Below the pieces are notes generated by a model. That model was not told the DNA's origin, made no database searches, and was given only the letters and a program-made list of their open reading frames with translations. A stretch of DNA of 64,000 nt from Crocodylus rhombifer (Eukaryota > Chordata > Crocodylia > Crocodylidae). The stretch covers positions 633,708 through 697,707 of the forward strand of contig JAVSML010000029.1 of the NCBI GenBank assembly GCA_038503035.1, written 5' to 3'. Both the position numbers and the translations under genes were made by a program. Position 1 is the first letter of the stretch; every line of letters begins with the position of its first letter. This document shows, in pieces, positions 47,401-59,389 of this stretch.

Positions 47401-49354
47401 ATTAAGAGTTATTGGGGCCCTGGGCAAACACAAAATTGGAGGCCCCCTCTAGAGGTGCACTGATATATTGGTGGCATATTGAATTCGCAACAATAAAAAG
47501 GAAACTAACATTATTGGCTATTGGCTTTTTTTGGACAATATAGCTGACAGTGTCACCAATAAATGTCATGTGCACACGTACAGCCACCATGCACATGGCC
47601 AGGAATGCAGCTGGGCAGCTTGGAGACCAGCACCCTGCTGTTAAGTCTGTGAGAAGGAAGGAGTGTGGGAGAGAGAAGGGGTGTTGGGCAGGGCAGATCG
47701 AGGCCCCCATGGTGAGGGAGGGAGTGGGGCAGGCATTGTTCAGCCAGGCCAGTGAATGCAACCCCAGGGCAGGATGGAGTTGTGGGCAGCTCTTCAGTGG
47801 AGGCATGAGGGACATGTGCCCCGCCCCAGATTTGTGCACAGGGTAAGGTTGGATTGCCTGCTGCAGGCTCGTGTCCAGGGGCTGTGTTGGCCTCTTCCCA
47901 ATGGGGGCCCAGGGCTGGGAGCTGGGTGTGTGGTGACAGCTGTGGGAGTGGTGGCTATGGGGGCGGAGCTACGGGGAATTTAGCCCCGTAGCTATAGCCC
48001 TCCATACCCCTCTCACACTGCCCCTGCTTGGGGCACTGCACTCTGGTGCCTTTCCTTCAGGAACTCCCTGCTGCAGGGTGGGAAGCAAGCATGAGGCCGG
48101 CACAGGGCTCCTGAGGGAAAGGCAGCAGAGCACAGTGCCCTGAGCAGAGGCAGTGCTAAGGAGGGTTTGAGGGGCTATGACCACCCCAAAATTCCCCACA
48201 GCAACCCCCCCTGCCATAGCCATCACTCCCAGCAGTGCCGCCACCCATCCTGCTCCCAGCTCCAGCTCAGCCCTGCACCAGGAAGAGGCCAGCACAGCCC
48301 CTGGCCCCAAGCCCACAGCAAGCAGCCTGCCCTAAGCCCACACACAAATCAGTGATTTTAACATTGACGCCGTTTTTGTCTCCACGCTGCTGATTGGCTG
48401 AGTGGCCCTGGCAGCCCTGTTGCTTGCTGCTGACCAGTGTGGAAACAGAAACAGCATCATGTTTAAAACTGCTTTCACTTCCCTGCCAATGAGGAGTGAG
48501 CTGGAAGCGGGACCCCTTGGCTTTGGCCCAGCTGGCTCATGCATTAATCTTCCTATGAGGGGTAGGCCTGCACTGACCCAGGCCAGTAGGCAGGGAGCAC
48601 TACAGCATGTCTGGCTATTGCCAGCCCAGCCAAGTGTCCTCAACAACCTGCTGTGCTGCCACAGGGGGCTAAGGAGCTCCCTATCCACATGCTGGTGCCC
48701 TCAGGAGATCCCATAGCCTAGGATCCCTAGCCCAGGCAGCCCTGGGGAGGGAAAGGGATTTCCAGCTGGTGACTGCTTCAGCCACTGCTGCAGGAGGGAA
48801 GGAGAAGGAGTCCTTGGGACCAAGTATCTGCCCATGCAGGGATGCTCCCGCACCCCAGGGAGCTGAGGGGAAGTCTTCCCCTCCCAGACCCCAGAGCTGC
48901 TTGCCTTAGCTGCTGTGAGTCTCAGAGATAGCCTGGGGCAGCCTCAGGCAGTGGAGGGAAATTCTCCTGTTCCTCCACAACCAGTTTGGCCTCAGACTCA
49001 CAGCAGCTAAGGCAAAACCAGCTGCAGAGCAGCCTGAGAATGTCCCTCTGCTCCCTGAGGCTGCCCAAGACTTGCAGGGACTTGCAAGCAGCTCTGGGTT
49101 TTGGGAGGGCAAGAATTCCCCTCAGCTCCCTGGGGTTGCCCTGGGTTGGGGTAAGCAGGAAGCTGCCTTAAGGCGGGGGCTCCCTGGTGGTCCCATACTG
49201 TGCTGCAGGGGCAGGCACCCGGCCGGGAGGATTTCTTCTCCCTCCCTCCTGTGGCAGCCACTGAAGCAATTGGCAGCTGGGAAGGGGGAGGGAAGAGGGC
49301 TACCAAGGGTTGAAAAGCCCACACTATTGGGGCTTTCTCTCCCCACGTGTGGAA
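47401..49354. other. GC-rich composite repeat region
   Basis: It begins with AGAGGTGCACTGATATATTGG at about 47451, like a hAT terminus of the gaggtgcaccgatatatcgg type. It includes, at about 48350-48520, a relative of the interior of the MITE at 26758-27139 (TCTCCACGCTGCTGATTGGC and TGCTGCTGACCAGTGTGG). Long overlapping frames on both strands are explained by high GC and shared low complexity. No gene is supported. Confidence 0.45.
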
Positions 49355-49607
49355 GTTACACACAAACTGGTTTAAGTGATCAGAAACTGGTTTAAACCTG
49401 TAACAGAACAGAATTCAATGCACATAAACTGCTTTCAAAATAGCCAAAACAGGTTTAAGATCAACCTGATTGGATCCAGGTTTAAGGTTTATATTACACC
49501 TGTTTTGGGCATTTTGAAAGCAGTTTATCTGCACTGAATTCTGTTGTTACAGGTTTAAACCAGTTTCTGATCACTTAAACCAGTGTATGTGTACCTTCTG
49601 TCCCTAG
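49355..49607. repeat. Large palindrome of CTAGGGACAGA-family arms
   Basis: Arm 1 (49355-49458) and arm 2 (49494-49607) are inverted copies of the same sequence. Both contain AAACTGGTTTAAGTGATCAG or its near-complement, GTTTAAACCTGTAACA, and AAACTGCTTTCAAAAT, separated by about 35 bp. The right arm ends in the family terminus (complement of CTAGGGACAGAAGG); the left arm lacks it. This is a head-to-head pairing of the same end, not a normal left-right transposon. Confidence 0.85.
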
Positions 49608-51392
49608 CCACAGAGGTGGCAAAATTACTTTTGGGTTAGGCAGTGAGCCCTCTGGGGTCAGTGTGTTTGAGGGAACTGCTATCAGGGATGGTCCATTACC
49701 TTACAGATGGTCCAGAAAGTAGTCTGTTGTAGCTTAGGGGCAGTCAATGGGGGATGTATAGTGTAGAATATGCTCTGAATTTTTTTTGGAAATCAGTTTC
49801 TGGCATATGTAAAGCTGCCCAGGAGAGTGTGGGTATGAATGTTGCCTTCTAATTGGCAGAGCAGACAACTATGAACCACAGTTCCCAGGTGGAAGAGATA
49901 CTGCTTTTGCCAACTTAGTAGCTTGGCTTGCAAAAGCAGCAGTCCTGCACTGCTGAATCTCACACTTCCCCCTTGTGGGTAGGCTAAGCACACCCCTACA
50001 CGGTCTTCCCCTGAAAAGCCATGTGCAATAGGGAAGCATTTTGATAGTTATCTCTTATTAACTATTGAAAATAAAGACAGGTAGCATTAGGTAGTCATTA
50101 ATCTAGTATTATGCTGTAGGTCAAAATGTCCTTCTGTTTATAGCTTATTGTCAATTTCTTATGGTTTCTCAGCATCATGATTTACTGTTTGAAACAATGC
50201 AATCTCATGTCACTGTCACTTTCACTGCATGTGTTCTGCTATTTGGCCGTGAGACATCTTGACACCTTGATATACAAACCAGAGACTGAAGTATGGCTGT
50301 AAATACTGTACAAATATCTATTTAAAGAATCTAGCCTATGGGTGTGTGTGTACATGGAAGAGACACAGACCAACTCAAGACATTAATAAAGAAAAATAAA
50401 GCAGCAATTAGTGTGATTATAAATTAATAGACTTAAACCCTATATCAACACGTGATAAATCTACTTAATATTTATCATATCGGAATAATTGTCATAATTA
50501 TTGTAACTACCAGCAGCATTTAGCAATATGGCACCTGGTGCTAGTGTTATCTTTCTACACCTCTGCAACTGCCTTAAAGCTCCAAATACAACTGTTGCTG
50601 AATTTAAGCGGGAGTGCCTGGAAGGCAATGGTCTATTTTATACCTCTATGCTTGGAGCTTAATTGGGTCTCAGACTAAATATGCTGAATATATTCTTAAT
50701 TAAATGTGCTAAAGAAATATTGTGGGTGCATTTGTTTGGTCAACCAAGATGTTTTGCAACTGTAATTGCATTATTGTTATTGGCATTTCTAAATCACTCT
50801 CTGCATTTCCTTTGGAATAAATGTCTCAGTAGCTCACCAGCGTAATGTATTACTATGCTACAAAACTGGAGGAACACATTATATATTCATGTACACTTGG
50901 CTTTAACCACTTACAGTATAACAATGAAGTAAGGATTATTATGCAGTGAATTTGCTGAATCATCACTCTTTTACACCATAAATATACTATGCATATACCA
51001 CAATATCTACCCAATAAGAAATTCAGTAGACAAAATCTCCAATACTCACCTTGTTCTGAAGCTGAATGGATAGTTAGAAGTGAATTATTCAGTCAAATAA
51101 TGAAAATTATTAAATATAAATCAACCAAGGCTTAGCACTAGGGTTCAAGCATAGATACTTGAGTAATCAGCACTTATTTTCTTTTACAATGCACATAGGT
51201 ACATGGAGATAGATACGCAGACAGACAGACAGACAGACACAGATAGATATCAGTATATTGTAATCAATATTAGTAGACTATTTTTAAATAGTTATTTGAA
51301 CATTAGATTTTCATAATAATATTTAGTGTCCAAAAAAAAAGGAAAAGTAATGGAAATTTCCTTTATATTTGTTTCTGTGGTATCACTGGTGC
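49608..51392. other. No gene recognised
   Basis: AT-rich unique sequence with an imperfect (CAGA)n/(GATA)n run at about 51207-51249. Confidence 0.5.
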
Positions 51393-51434
51393 TGCACCAG
51401 AAAAGAGAAATCTTGCACCAGAAAAGAGAAATCT
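51393..51434 (+). repeat. Exact 21-bp tandem duplication
   Basis: TGCACCAGAAAAGAGAAATCT occurs twice without change at 51393-51413 and 51414-51434, immediately upstream of a CR1 fragment. Likely a recent replication slip or repair product. Confidence 0.9.
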
Positions 51435-51444
51435 TCATCAATAT

Positions 51445-52927
51445 CATAAGTTGATCAAATTGTCTGGTGTGATTGCAAAGGCATTGGCCATCGCCTTTGA
51501 AAACTCATGGCAATCAGGAGAGGTTCTGGATGATTGGAAAAGGGCAAACATAGTGCCCATATTTAAGAAAGGGAAAAAGGAGGATCCAGGGAACTACAGA
51601 GCAGTAAGCCTCACCTCAGTCCCTGGAAAAATCATGGAGCAGATTCTCAAGAAATGCATTTGTGAACACCTGGAGGAGAAAACGGTAATTAGGCAAGTCA
51701 CGCCTGACCAACCTGATTGCCTTCTATGATGAGATGACTGGCTCTGTAGATGAGGAGAGACTGGTAGATGTGGTATACCTTGATTTTAGCAACGCTTTTG
51801 ATACAGCATTCTTGCAGGCAAGCTAAAGAAATATTGGCTGGAAGAATGGACTGTAAGGTAGATAGAAAACTGGCTTGAGCATCAGGCTGAGAGTGTAATA
51901 ATCAATGACTTGATGTCTAGTTGGCAGCCAGTATCAAGTGGAGTGCCCCAGGGGTCCACCCTGGGCGTGGTTTTGTTCAATGTCTTCATCAATGACCTGG
52001 AAGATGGCAAAGAGTGTACCCTCAGCAAGTTTGCAGATGAAACCAAACTGGGGGAGTAATAGATATGCTGGAGGGTACGGCTAAGATTCAGAGTGACCTA
52101 GACAAATTGGAGCATTGGGCCAAAAAAAAATCTCACGAGGTTCAACAAAGACGAATGCAAAGTCTTGCACTTAGGACAAAACAGTCCCATGCACCACTAC
52201 AGTTTGGGGACTAACTGGCTGGGCAGAAGCTCTGCAGAAAAAGATCTGGGGGTTACAGTGGACAATAAGCTGATTATAAGCCAACTAGTGCCCTAGTTGC
52301 CAAGAAGGCTAATGGCATACTGGGCTGCATTGATAGGTGTGTTGCTAGTAGGTCAAGGAAAGTAATTGTTCTCCTCTATTCAGCACTGGTGAGGCAACAT
52401 CTGGAGTACTGTGTTCAGTTTTGCCCCCTCCCCCCCACTACCAAAAGGATATGGACAAATTGAAGAGAGTCAGTGGACGGCAACAGAAATGGTGAGGGGG
52501 CTGGGGGACATGACTTATGAGGGAAGACTGGGGGAACTGGGCTTATTTAGTTTAGAGAAGAGAAGACTGAGAGGGGGTTGAACTTACCTGAAGTGGGGTT
52601 TGAAAGAGGATAGAGCAAGGCTATTCTCAGTGGTGGCAGATGACAGAACAAGGAGAAACAGTCTCGAGTTGCAGCAAGAGAAGTTTATGTTAGGTATTAG
52701 AAAGAATTTTCTCACTAGGAGGGTAGTAAAACACTGGAACAGATTATCCTGAGAGATGTTGGAAGCTCCATCCTTGTGGGGTTTCAAAACCTGGTGAAAC
52801 AAAACTTTGGCTGGGATGATCTAGTTGGGGCTGGTCCTGCTTTCAGCAGGGATTGGACCAGATGACCTCCTGAGGTCCCTTCCAACCCTAACTTTGTATG
52901 ATTCTATGCTTTATATGATTCTATGAT
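51445..52927 (+). mobile_element. Decayed CR1 LINE, 5'-truncated
   Basis: The region translates in shifting frames. SWQSGEVLDDWKRANIVPIF is at the start, followed by GNYRAVSLTSVPGKIMEQIL. Then come GATGACCTGGAAGATGGC-like and [11 protein letters not shown] sequence with a weakened motif C, followed by KHWNRLS-type codons near 52735. The 3' end is GATGACCTCCTGAGGTCCC with tail repeats TATGATTCTATG. Many indels and stops break the RT, and the first motif (YLDF.nAFD) reads with a stop or shift close by. It is clearly older than the copies at 8521 and 59390. Confidence 0.88.
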
Positions 52928-53519
52928 CATCAGCCTATAATACTGTGTGATGCGTTTTTACCATGACAACACTCCCTACCCACTTAACATTTACTTTCTT
53001 TACAAAAATCCAAGTTTATTGGCAGTAAAATGGAAAGGAGGGATTGGAAAAGAAAATGATGGTCTTTATAGCAAGCTGACTATATTATATGTGGACTGAG
53101 AAATAAGCATGTTTAATTTTTCCACTCTAGCAGTTTAGTAATGTATGGGGATTTTCACAGTTTCCACGTATTGCACTTCTGTTAATAGGCTGGTCCCAGG
53201 CATATGCTAGTATAACACAAAACATATTTGTTTTTAGCATTAGTAATTTCTTTAATGACTTTTTCTAGTAATTGTGTCATATTTGCAATTTTCACTTAAT
53301 AGGACTTTCACATTTTACATTTCTTTAAACTCTTGAGATTTTTTTTCACTTTTTTGGATATCTAATGTAGCAGGAAATACCAGTAGCTATAGTACAGAAT
53401 TATGCTGAGCATAGTCAAGTTCAAATGACTGTAGGGGCAAGGACTCCCTAGGTACAGGGGGTCTCTTAGCAACAGAACTGATTCTGTTCTGTTGTGGGAG
53501 GGTTGGATAAGGCCACACA
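52928..53519. other. No gene recognised
   Basis: AT-rich unique sequence. Confidence 0.45.
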
Positions 53520-53613
53520 TTGATCCAGCAAAGCCCTTAAGCGCACACTTAACTTTAAGCATATGATTAGTTTCAATTACTTAAATGGGATTACTCACAC
53601 ACTTGAATTAAAG
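53520..53613. repeat. Palindromic reptile repeat (GATCCAGCAAAGC class)
   Basis: TGATCCAGCAAAGCCCTTAA then GCGCACACTTAACTTTAAGC and, after the centre, CTTAAATGGGATTACTCACA match one half and the centre of the known palindrome gatccagcaaagcacttaagcacatgcttaactttaagc. The second arm is truncated. Confidence 0.5.
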
Positions 53614-56600
53614 CACAATGAAAGCTTTCCAGGATTTGTGTCTCTACACAGCATGTAAAGTCCAGCTCTGTAGGAGCTCCGATAAAGATGTACAAAGGGG
53701 AACTCAGGCCAGGACACAAGTTGTTGAATCAGAGAAGGATGATCCTCTACTGTTTGCTCCAAGGGCCCCATACAACATCTCCTGAGATCAGTGAAAAGAA
53801 TCCTACTGATCCACATCCTGCTGACTTTGGAGCAGTCTGGTAATGCTTCCTAGAGTAAAGAAGCAAGTGCTAGACACAGATATTGTCCTTAAAATTGTCC
53901 TGATGGAAAACTGCAATGCTGTCTAATGGACCCTTCTGCAGCAAATACCTGGTTTTGATTAATTTATTTGAGATATTTTTCATTGGAAAAGCCATAACCA
54001 TCCAAATCAACATTTTTTTTTCAGTTTTTGGCAACTGATTTTTTTAAATTGTGGGGCGGGTTTTGGCAAACAAAAACTGAAAGGTTACAGCCAATTAGAT
54101 GAGTCTTTTCAGGAAATTTTCCTAATTAATTGAAATATGGTTTTTAGGGTTTTCATTTTTAGCAAAAAACCTTTAAAATTCTGTTGAAAATTAAAGGGGA
54201 TAAAAATCCCCAAAGTAGTTTCCTGACCAGCTTTTTCTTCCTCATACCAGTGCCATTATGCAGTTTAGCTCCTGAAAATCTCCACAGCTCACAGCCCAGC
54301 TAGCAAGGCAGAGTCAAACCAAGAAGAGGATCTGCCCTTTAAAGAAACAGCACAGCTGTAGGTAGGTTATGCTGTGATTTAAGTGTCAACTTTGCTAACT
54401 ATTTAAATGTAAATGTAGAGAAACTAAATAGTGTTGATGCAGAGAAAATAAATTCTAGACTCAATGTTTATTCAATAGCAAACTACTTTAAAATAATGGG
54501 ATTTACTTGATGATCTTCTCTGATAAAATGCAATGCTAAAACTTATCGTTATAATACTTAATATGCTTTTATCATAGGAAGTAGGGTGTGCTCCTAAAAA
54601 AATAAATTTCCATAGAAATACTTGCATTAGAAAAAGATTTCCAGTTTTGTGTTAATGTTTTAAAGTTGAGCTAATCATTGTTTTTATCATAATAAAAATC
54701 TCAGAAGCTTGCATGGATCTTTAAGATACTTCAATATATAGGTAATGTGCCAAAAAGGTCATGAGTTGTATTCCCAACAATGAGACGTCAGCTTTACAGA
54801 AGGTTATAGTTTTGCTGTAGTCTTGCTACTTTCACTATGTGTCACAGTGTATCAGTGTTAGCTAGAGGAGAAATGAGAGCATGGCTAACAAGAGAATAAA
54901 AGGAAGGAGGTAAAATGGTGACATATGATTTTTCTTGAAACATCACATCTCTTTTTTTTTTTTTTTTTTACAATTCTGAGAAAACCTTCCACACCCTATG
55001 CTTGGAATCATGAACCAAAAAAATGTAATAACACCAACGGTCAGCATGAATCAACTTCAAAGTATTAAATATAGTATGGAATACTTGCAGCACATTATCT
55101 GAAATGGGATACAAATTCAGGGCTGGGATTTCTTTACTGATGCTTTCTAATTGCATCTAAAACACTAGATAACGTTTACGTTCCTGTTAATGAATGCTAT
55201 TTTTGTACACCAGAAAACCTCTAGAAACACACATCTATTATCCTCCCTGAATAATAAACAAAATTGATTTTTGCACTTAGAAATGTGATTATAATGAATA
55301 TCAAACAAATTCATTATGGTGCATAAATATATGAAAGTAAAATATATAAAAAAATATTTTCTTAAAGGTCAGGGAAGTATTACAAATATGGTATAGGTTA
55401 ATAATTATTATTAATACTACATGTATACTGCTGTAAAGAGGGAAAAAACCTCCAAACATTAGGTTTCTGCACTTAGAACCTAATCCAAAGCCTATTGAAG
55501 TTAATGGGAGCTTTCTCTCCAACTTCAGTTGGCCCTGGAATTGGCATACAAGAACATGCCAACCAGTTCAAATAAAATCAGCAAATCAAGCTGGCTTAGT
55601 TTGAAATCTATTGCTACATTTTTTAAAGATTAGCGTTATATTTTCAAAACATGAAAAAATGTATATTTCTAGTTCAAAGTTAAATCTCAAATACAGAAGT
55701 GTAAAGGTAATCCCTACAATTAACAGATAATCTAGCATGCTGGGCTTTCCTCTTTGAAGCACAGGATAAAGTACAGTTATATTCATTTAGAAAAAAGCAG
55801 GGGGAGAATATTATTTTGTGGTTGATATAAAATATTTATGCCCACAACTTTTTTTCCTATTTGTATATTTAAAATATGTTTAAAGCTATATCTGGCATTA
55901 TGTTTGACATGCAAATCTAGTGGTATTCTTATTTTGATACACAGAGGGTTATTCAGGAATCTCTGCAAATCTGGATGAGTGTACACCTAATCAGTCTGTT
56001 ACAGAAATTTGTCCAAAACACAAAATTGCCACACCACATGGCACAATATTGGCAGTATCTGTTTGGCAGGGTTATGTAAGAGAAAACAGGATTCTTGTCA
56101 GTATAAAAAATTCTTCAGTCAATGTCTGATCAGAGAATACATGCATACTACTCCACTGATTGAAAGGGAGGCGTTACACACCATATGGTCTTTCAAAATG
56201 AACTCAGATATGAGCGAGTTCTATTTTTTTACATAGAATGTGGCAGGGAAGTGAGTGGACACCTGGTCAGATAAAACGCACCAGAATTTGAATGGGATGC
56301 CCATTTGCCAAATTGCTAGTGGCTATCTGAGCCAAAATAAGTAAAACGTGTTTCCCTGGTACAGCTCAGCTGTTGTGCTGCATCAGATTGTGTTTCATGC
56401 TGGAATGTGAAAACAAGTCCAAATTGACTTCTGGATTTTTTTTAATTCCTATTAGCTTTCACTATTCAAAATGGCATCTGACAAATGTTAATGTTGCTGT
56501 CTTACTTTCAAATTAGAGCTAATAAAATGTGTCACCAAACTGATATTAAAAAAAAAAAATCACTGAGTAAGACCCAACCTGCATTCTGTACAGGCCCACA

Positions 56601-57375
56601 CAGATTATTGTATTTACTGGGCATGGTTACTCCTCCCCACCCATAAATACAAATCAGCATGTACCTACAGTGTAGAGAAGCCTGCAGTTTTCTTCTGCCA
56701 CAGTAAAAATACTTGTTACTTAAGTCACTTTATAGATTCTCTTCATTCTCTAAATTATTTGTAACAGATTACATCTTGGAATTGCTGCATAGGGCATTTC
56801 TATTCTCCTTCTGTGCTACTCCCAGAGTGCAATGAGAAAGCACAACCTGCCTATTCTTACTCAGCGTATGCCAAAATCTCAGAGAGGAGGCAATGCACCT
56901 GATTTAGAGCAACCCTGAACACGCGTCTCAGCACTGCTCCCATCTCTCTAACTCAGATATGCTTGTTGGCTCACTATTTGGTCTGCTCTAGATAGTGACA
57001 CTGATTCTTTTTTAGGATTTGGCATGAATTGAGCAAGAGTGAATGACCAGGGCAGCCCTCTCAGCGGCGAACCTGCGCACAGTACCACAGATGATGCAAA
57101 CATTCCTGCAGAGCTACTCTTCCATTTGCCCTTGCAGGGACCATTTCTCCTTTCATTTACTTTTGCTCACCACTCTCCCCATACCATCAAGAATCTATTT
57201 ACAGTACTTAGAGGGGAAAGTTTGGAAAATACTGAATTCAACCTTTCTTTACTAACCATAGCCACTGCTGCACTTAGGATATAATAAACCTTTGTAATAT
57301 TCAGTTTAAATGTTGTATCAGCAAAATACTAATATTTAGTTATATTTATCAGGAAAAACCTGCAAAACACGTAGA
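53614..57375. other. Large gene-free stretch
   Basis: AT-rich unique DNA with an 18-T run at 54952-54969 and short relics of the GGGCCTGATCC class near 55478. Minus-strand frames at 55301-55986 are AT-driven. No exon-like block is supported. Confidence 0.5.
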
Positions 57376-58117
57376 CTAGGGACAGACATTACACATAAGC
57401 TGGTTTAAGTGATCATAAACTGGTTTCAACTTGTAATAGAACAGATGTTCAGTGCACATAATCAGTCTGAAAATGGCAAAAACTGGTTTCAGATGAACCT
57501 GGTTGAATGTAGTATCAGACTTAACTGATTTGGGTCAAACCAGTTTATGCAATGTCAGTCCCAGACCCTTTGGCCCCACCCCTCTGCCTTACCCCACCCA
57601 CCTTGCTTCTCAAGCAGGAATCCCCACCTTCCTCCCTCTTTCCCATCTCCTGCAATACGGAGCCCAGCCCCACGGACTCTGGGCATGGGGTATGCTAGCT
57701 AATGCCAAGAGGCATCTGTGTGTGTCTCTCTCCAATTTCACTGGGACAGGTAGACAGACTAGTGACCACTTAGGGCTTTTGGAGCTAATTAACAGGTCAG
57801 CTGGCATGCTATTTAAGAAGAGTTTGAACTAATGGAAAGAGGCTATTGTTTTGCTGATGGAGTGATAAACACTGGTATCAGCCCCCTCCCCCCCCCCCCC
57901 AGCTAGGTTGCTTGCCTGTCAGTTTGCTGCAGACAGTATAAAGAAGCTTTTTTAGCACCCACTGGCTTCTAGCCTGAGCCACTGCAGGCATGTGCCTGAA
58001 TTTCCTGTCCAGAGAGAATGTCTGTCCAGTTCCAAACCAGTTCAGCCTAGCCAGGTTAGACTAACCTGCAAAGATTGAATCAATTCAGGATCAGGCTTTT
58101 TGAATGTCTATCCCTAG
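57376..58117 (+). mobile_element. CTAGGGACAGA-family DNA transposon, complete copy (742 bp)
   Basis: The left terminus is CTAGGGACAGACATTACACA and the right is the complement of CTAGGGATAGACATTCAAAA. The left arm has GATCATAAACTGGTTTCAAC, TGTTCAGTGCACATAA and AACTGGTTTCAGATGAACC. The right arm has CCACTGCAGGCATGTGCC and AGGTTAGACTAACCTGC, a small perfect hairpin. The interior holds a 14-C run at about 57887-57900. It is the best-preserved full copy. No transposase, and flanks show no clear duplication. Confidence 0.82.
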
Positions 58118-58125
58118 CCCTACAG

Positions 58126-58350
58126 CAGGGGGCAGCAACCCCCAATATGCATGCCAGAGCATGGCACAAGAAGGCACTTGGGTTGGTACACACCTCAGGG
58201 TGGACAACAGGGAAGGGGCTAGGGCTGCACTGCCAGAAGGATCAGACCTCTCATGGCTCCCTGGGTGTCTGCCCCTGGCATGCCAATATCTTACAAGTTC
58301 AGGTTGTGGGGTTTTGGGCACTCTGCCCAAAAATGTTCCCTGATCTCCAG
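58126..58350. mobile_element. hAT-like MITE abutting the previous transposon
   Basis: CAGGGGGCAGCAACCCCCAA then TATGCATGCCAGAGCATGGC is a CAGGGGTCGGCAACC..GGCACGCGTGCC-type terminus. It starts 8 bp after the end of the 742-bp element. The right boundary is indistinct, near ATGTTCCCTGATCTCCAG. Confidence 0.42.
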
Positions 58351-58814
58351 TAATTAAGCTCCTGCCTAAATTGACTACTAGTCTTACATTATGATAAATA
58401 TAAGAATGCACCAAAAAGGAGTTCTCTAATGGTAGGAGGGGTTTTTTCCTACTTTGTGTTTTTTATCAGACAAAGGGGAGAGGAGTGAATAAACAGAGCA
58501 ATGCAATTACATCACCTTACTCTATCAGTAAAAAAGACAAAATGTTATTCACTTCCCTCCCAAGGCTGTTGTAAGGCCTACTTCATTAATGTTTGTAAAG
58601 TGCTTGGATGGAAGGCCCTATAGGAAAAGAAATATCTTTAGTAATTATTAAATAGAAAACTGGTTACTAGAATATACAGGCTAAATTTAACTGAGCAGAG
58701 ACTTGACATTAGAGCAGAATACAGGCTCAAATGTATTGCAGCTGAAATTCTTTCCTCACCTTCAGTCTAAATAGGGGCTACCACCTCTGTGCATTCCCAG
58801 GACAGGGGATTGTA

Positions 58815-58815
<1 letters not shown>
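58351..58815. other. No gene recognised
   Basis: Unique sequence leading into the microsatellite. Confidence 0.4.

Positions 58816-58888
<73 letters not shown>
58816..58888 (+). repeat. Long pure (AC)n microsatellite
   Basis: 73 bp of uninterrupted AC repeat (about 36 units) without any interruption, likely highly polymorphic. The complementary translation gives a Val-Cys run and is not a gene. Confidence 0.98.
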
Positions 58889-58892
<4 letters not shown>

Positions 58893-59389
58893 CACTTCTC
58901 CAGACATTTCCAAAACTTTCCCTCCTGGCTGGCCTACAGAGGCCTATTGCAGAAACCCCACCACACATGCAATGTAGAGCCGCCCTGATTGCCTGATCGA
59001 TGGCTGTCCCTTCCCCTCTACTGGAGTACCAGGATGGAATCATTGTGTCAGGATCCTTCGTGTCCCCTACCAGAATTGGAAAATTTCACCCTGCAAATAT
59101 AAGTTCACCAAAGTTTAAAAAGAAGACATTTAAAGCATTTGTGTAACACCCTGCACTGATCAATCAGAATCAGAGCTAAATCTACCCTTAATATCATGCA
59201 TGAGCAAAGTTCTAAAATATTCTTGCATTGATCATTCATGATTAAAAGTAATGTCATCTTTTATCTTTGGTGTTTTTAACTTCTCTGTTAAATCAGTTCT
59301 GTGGGTGCTGGGCATATCCATCTGGGGCTATACATCCTTTTAGGCATGCTGTGCAGTCTAATGGCAGCCACTGCATAAAAGCCAGACTA
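58889..59389. other. No gene recognised
   Basis: Unique sequence between the microsatellite and the CR1. Confidence 0.4.

Noticed and set aside
47402..49395. Cluster of 100-145-codon frames on both strands
   Set aside because: High GC suppresses stops on both strands at once, the sequence includes repeat relics, and no splice pattern or domain is visible.
58762..59043. 93-codon minus-strand frame with a Val-Cys run
   Set aside because: Translation of the (AC)n microsatellite.
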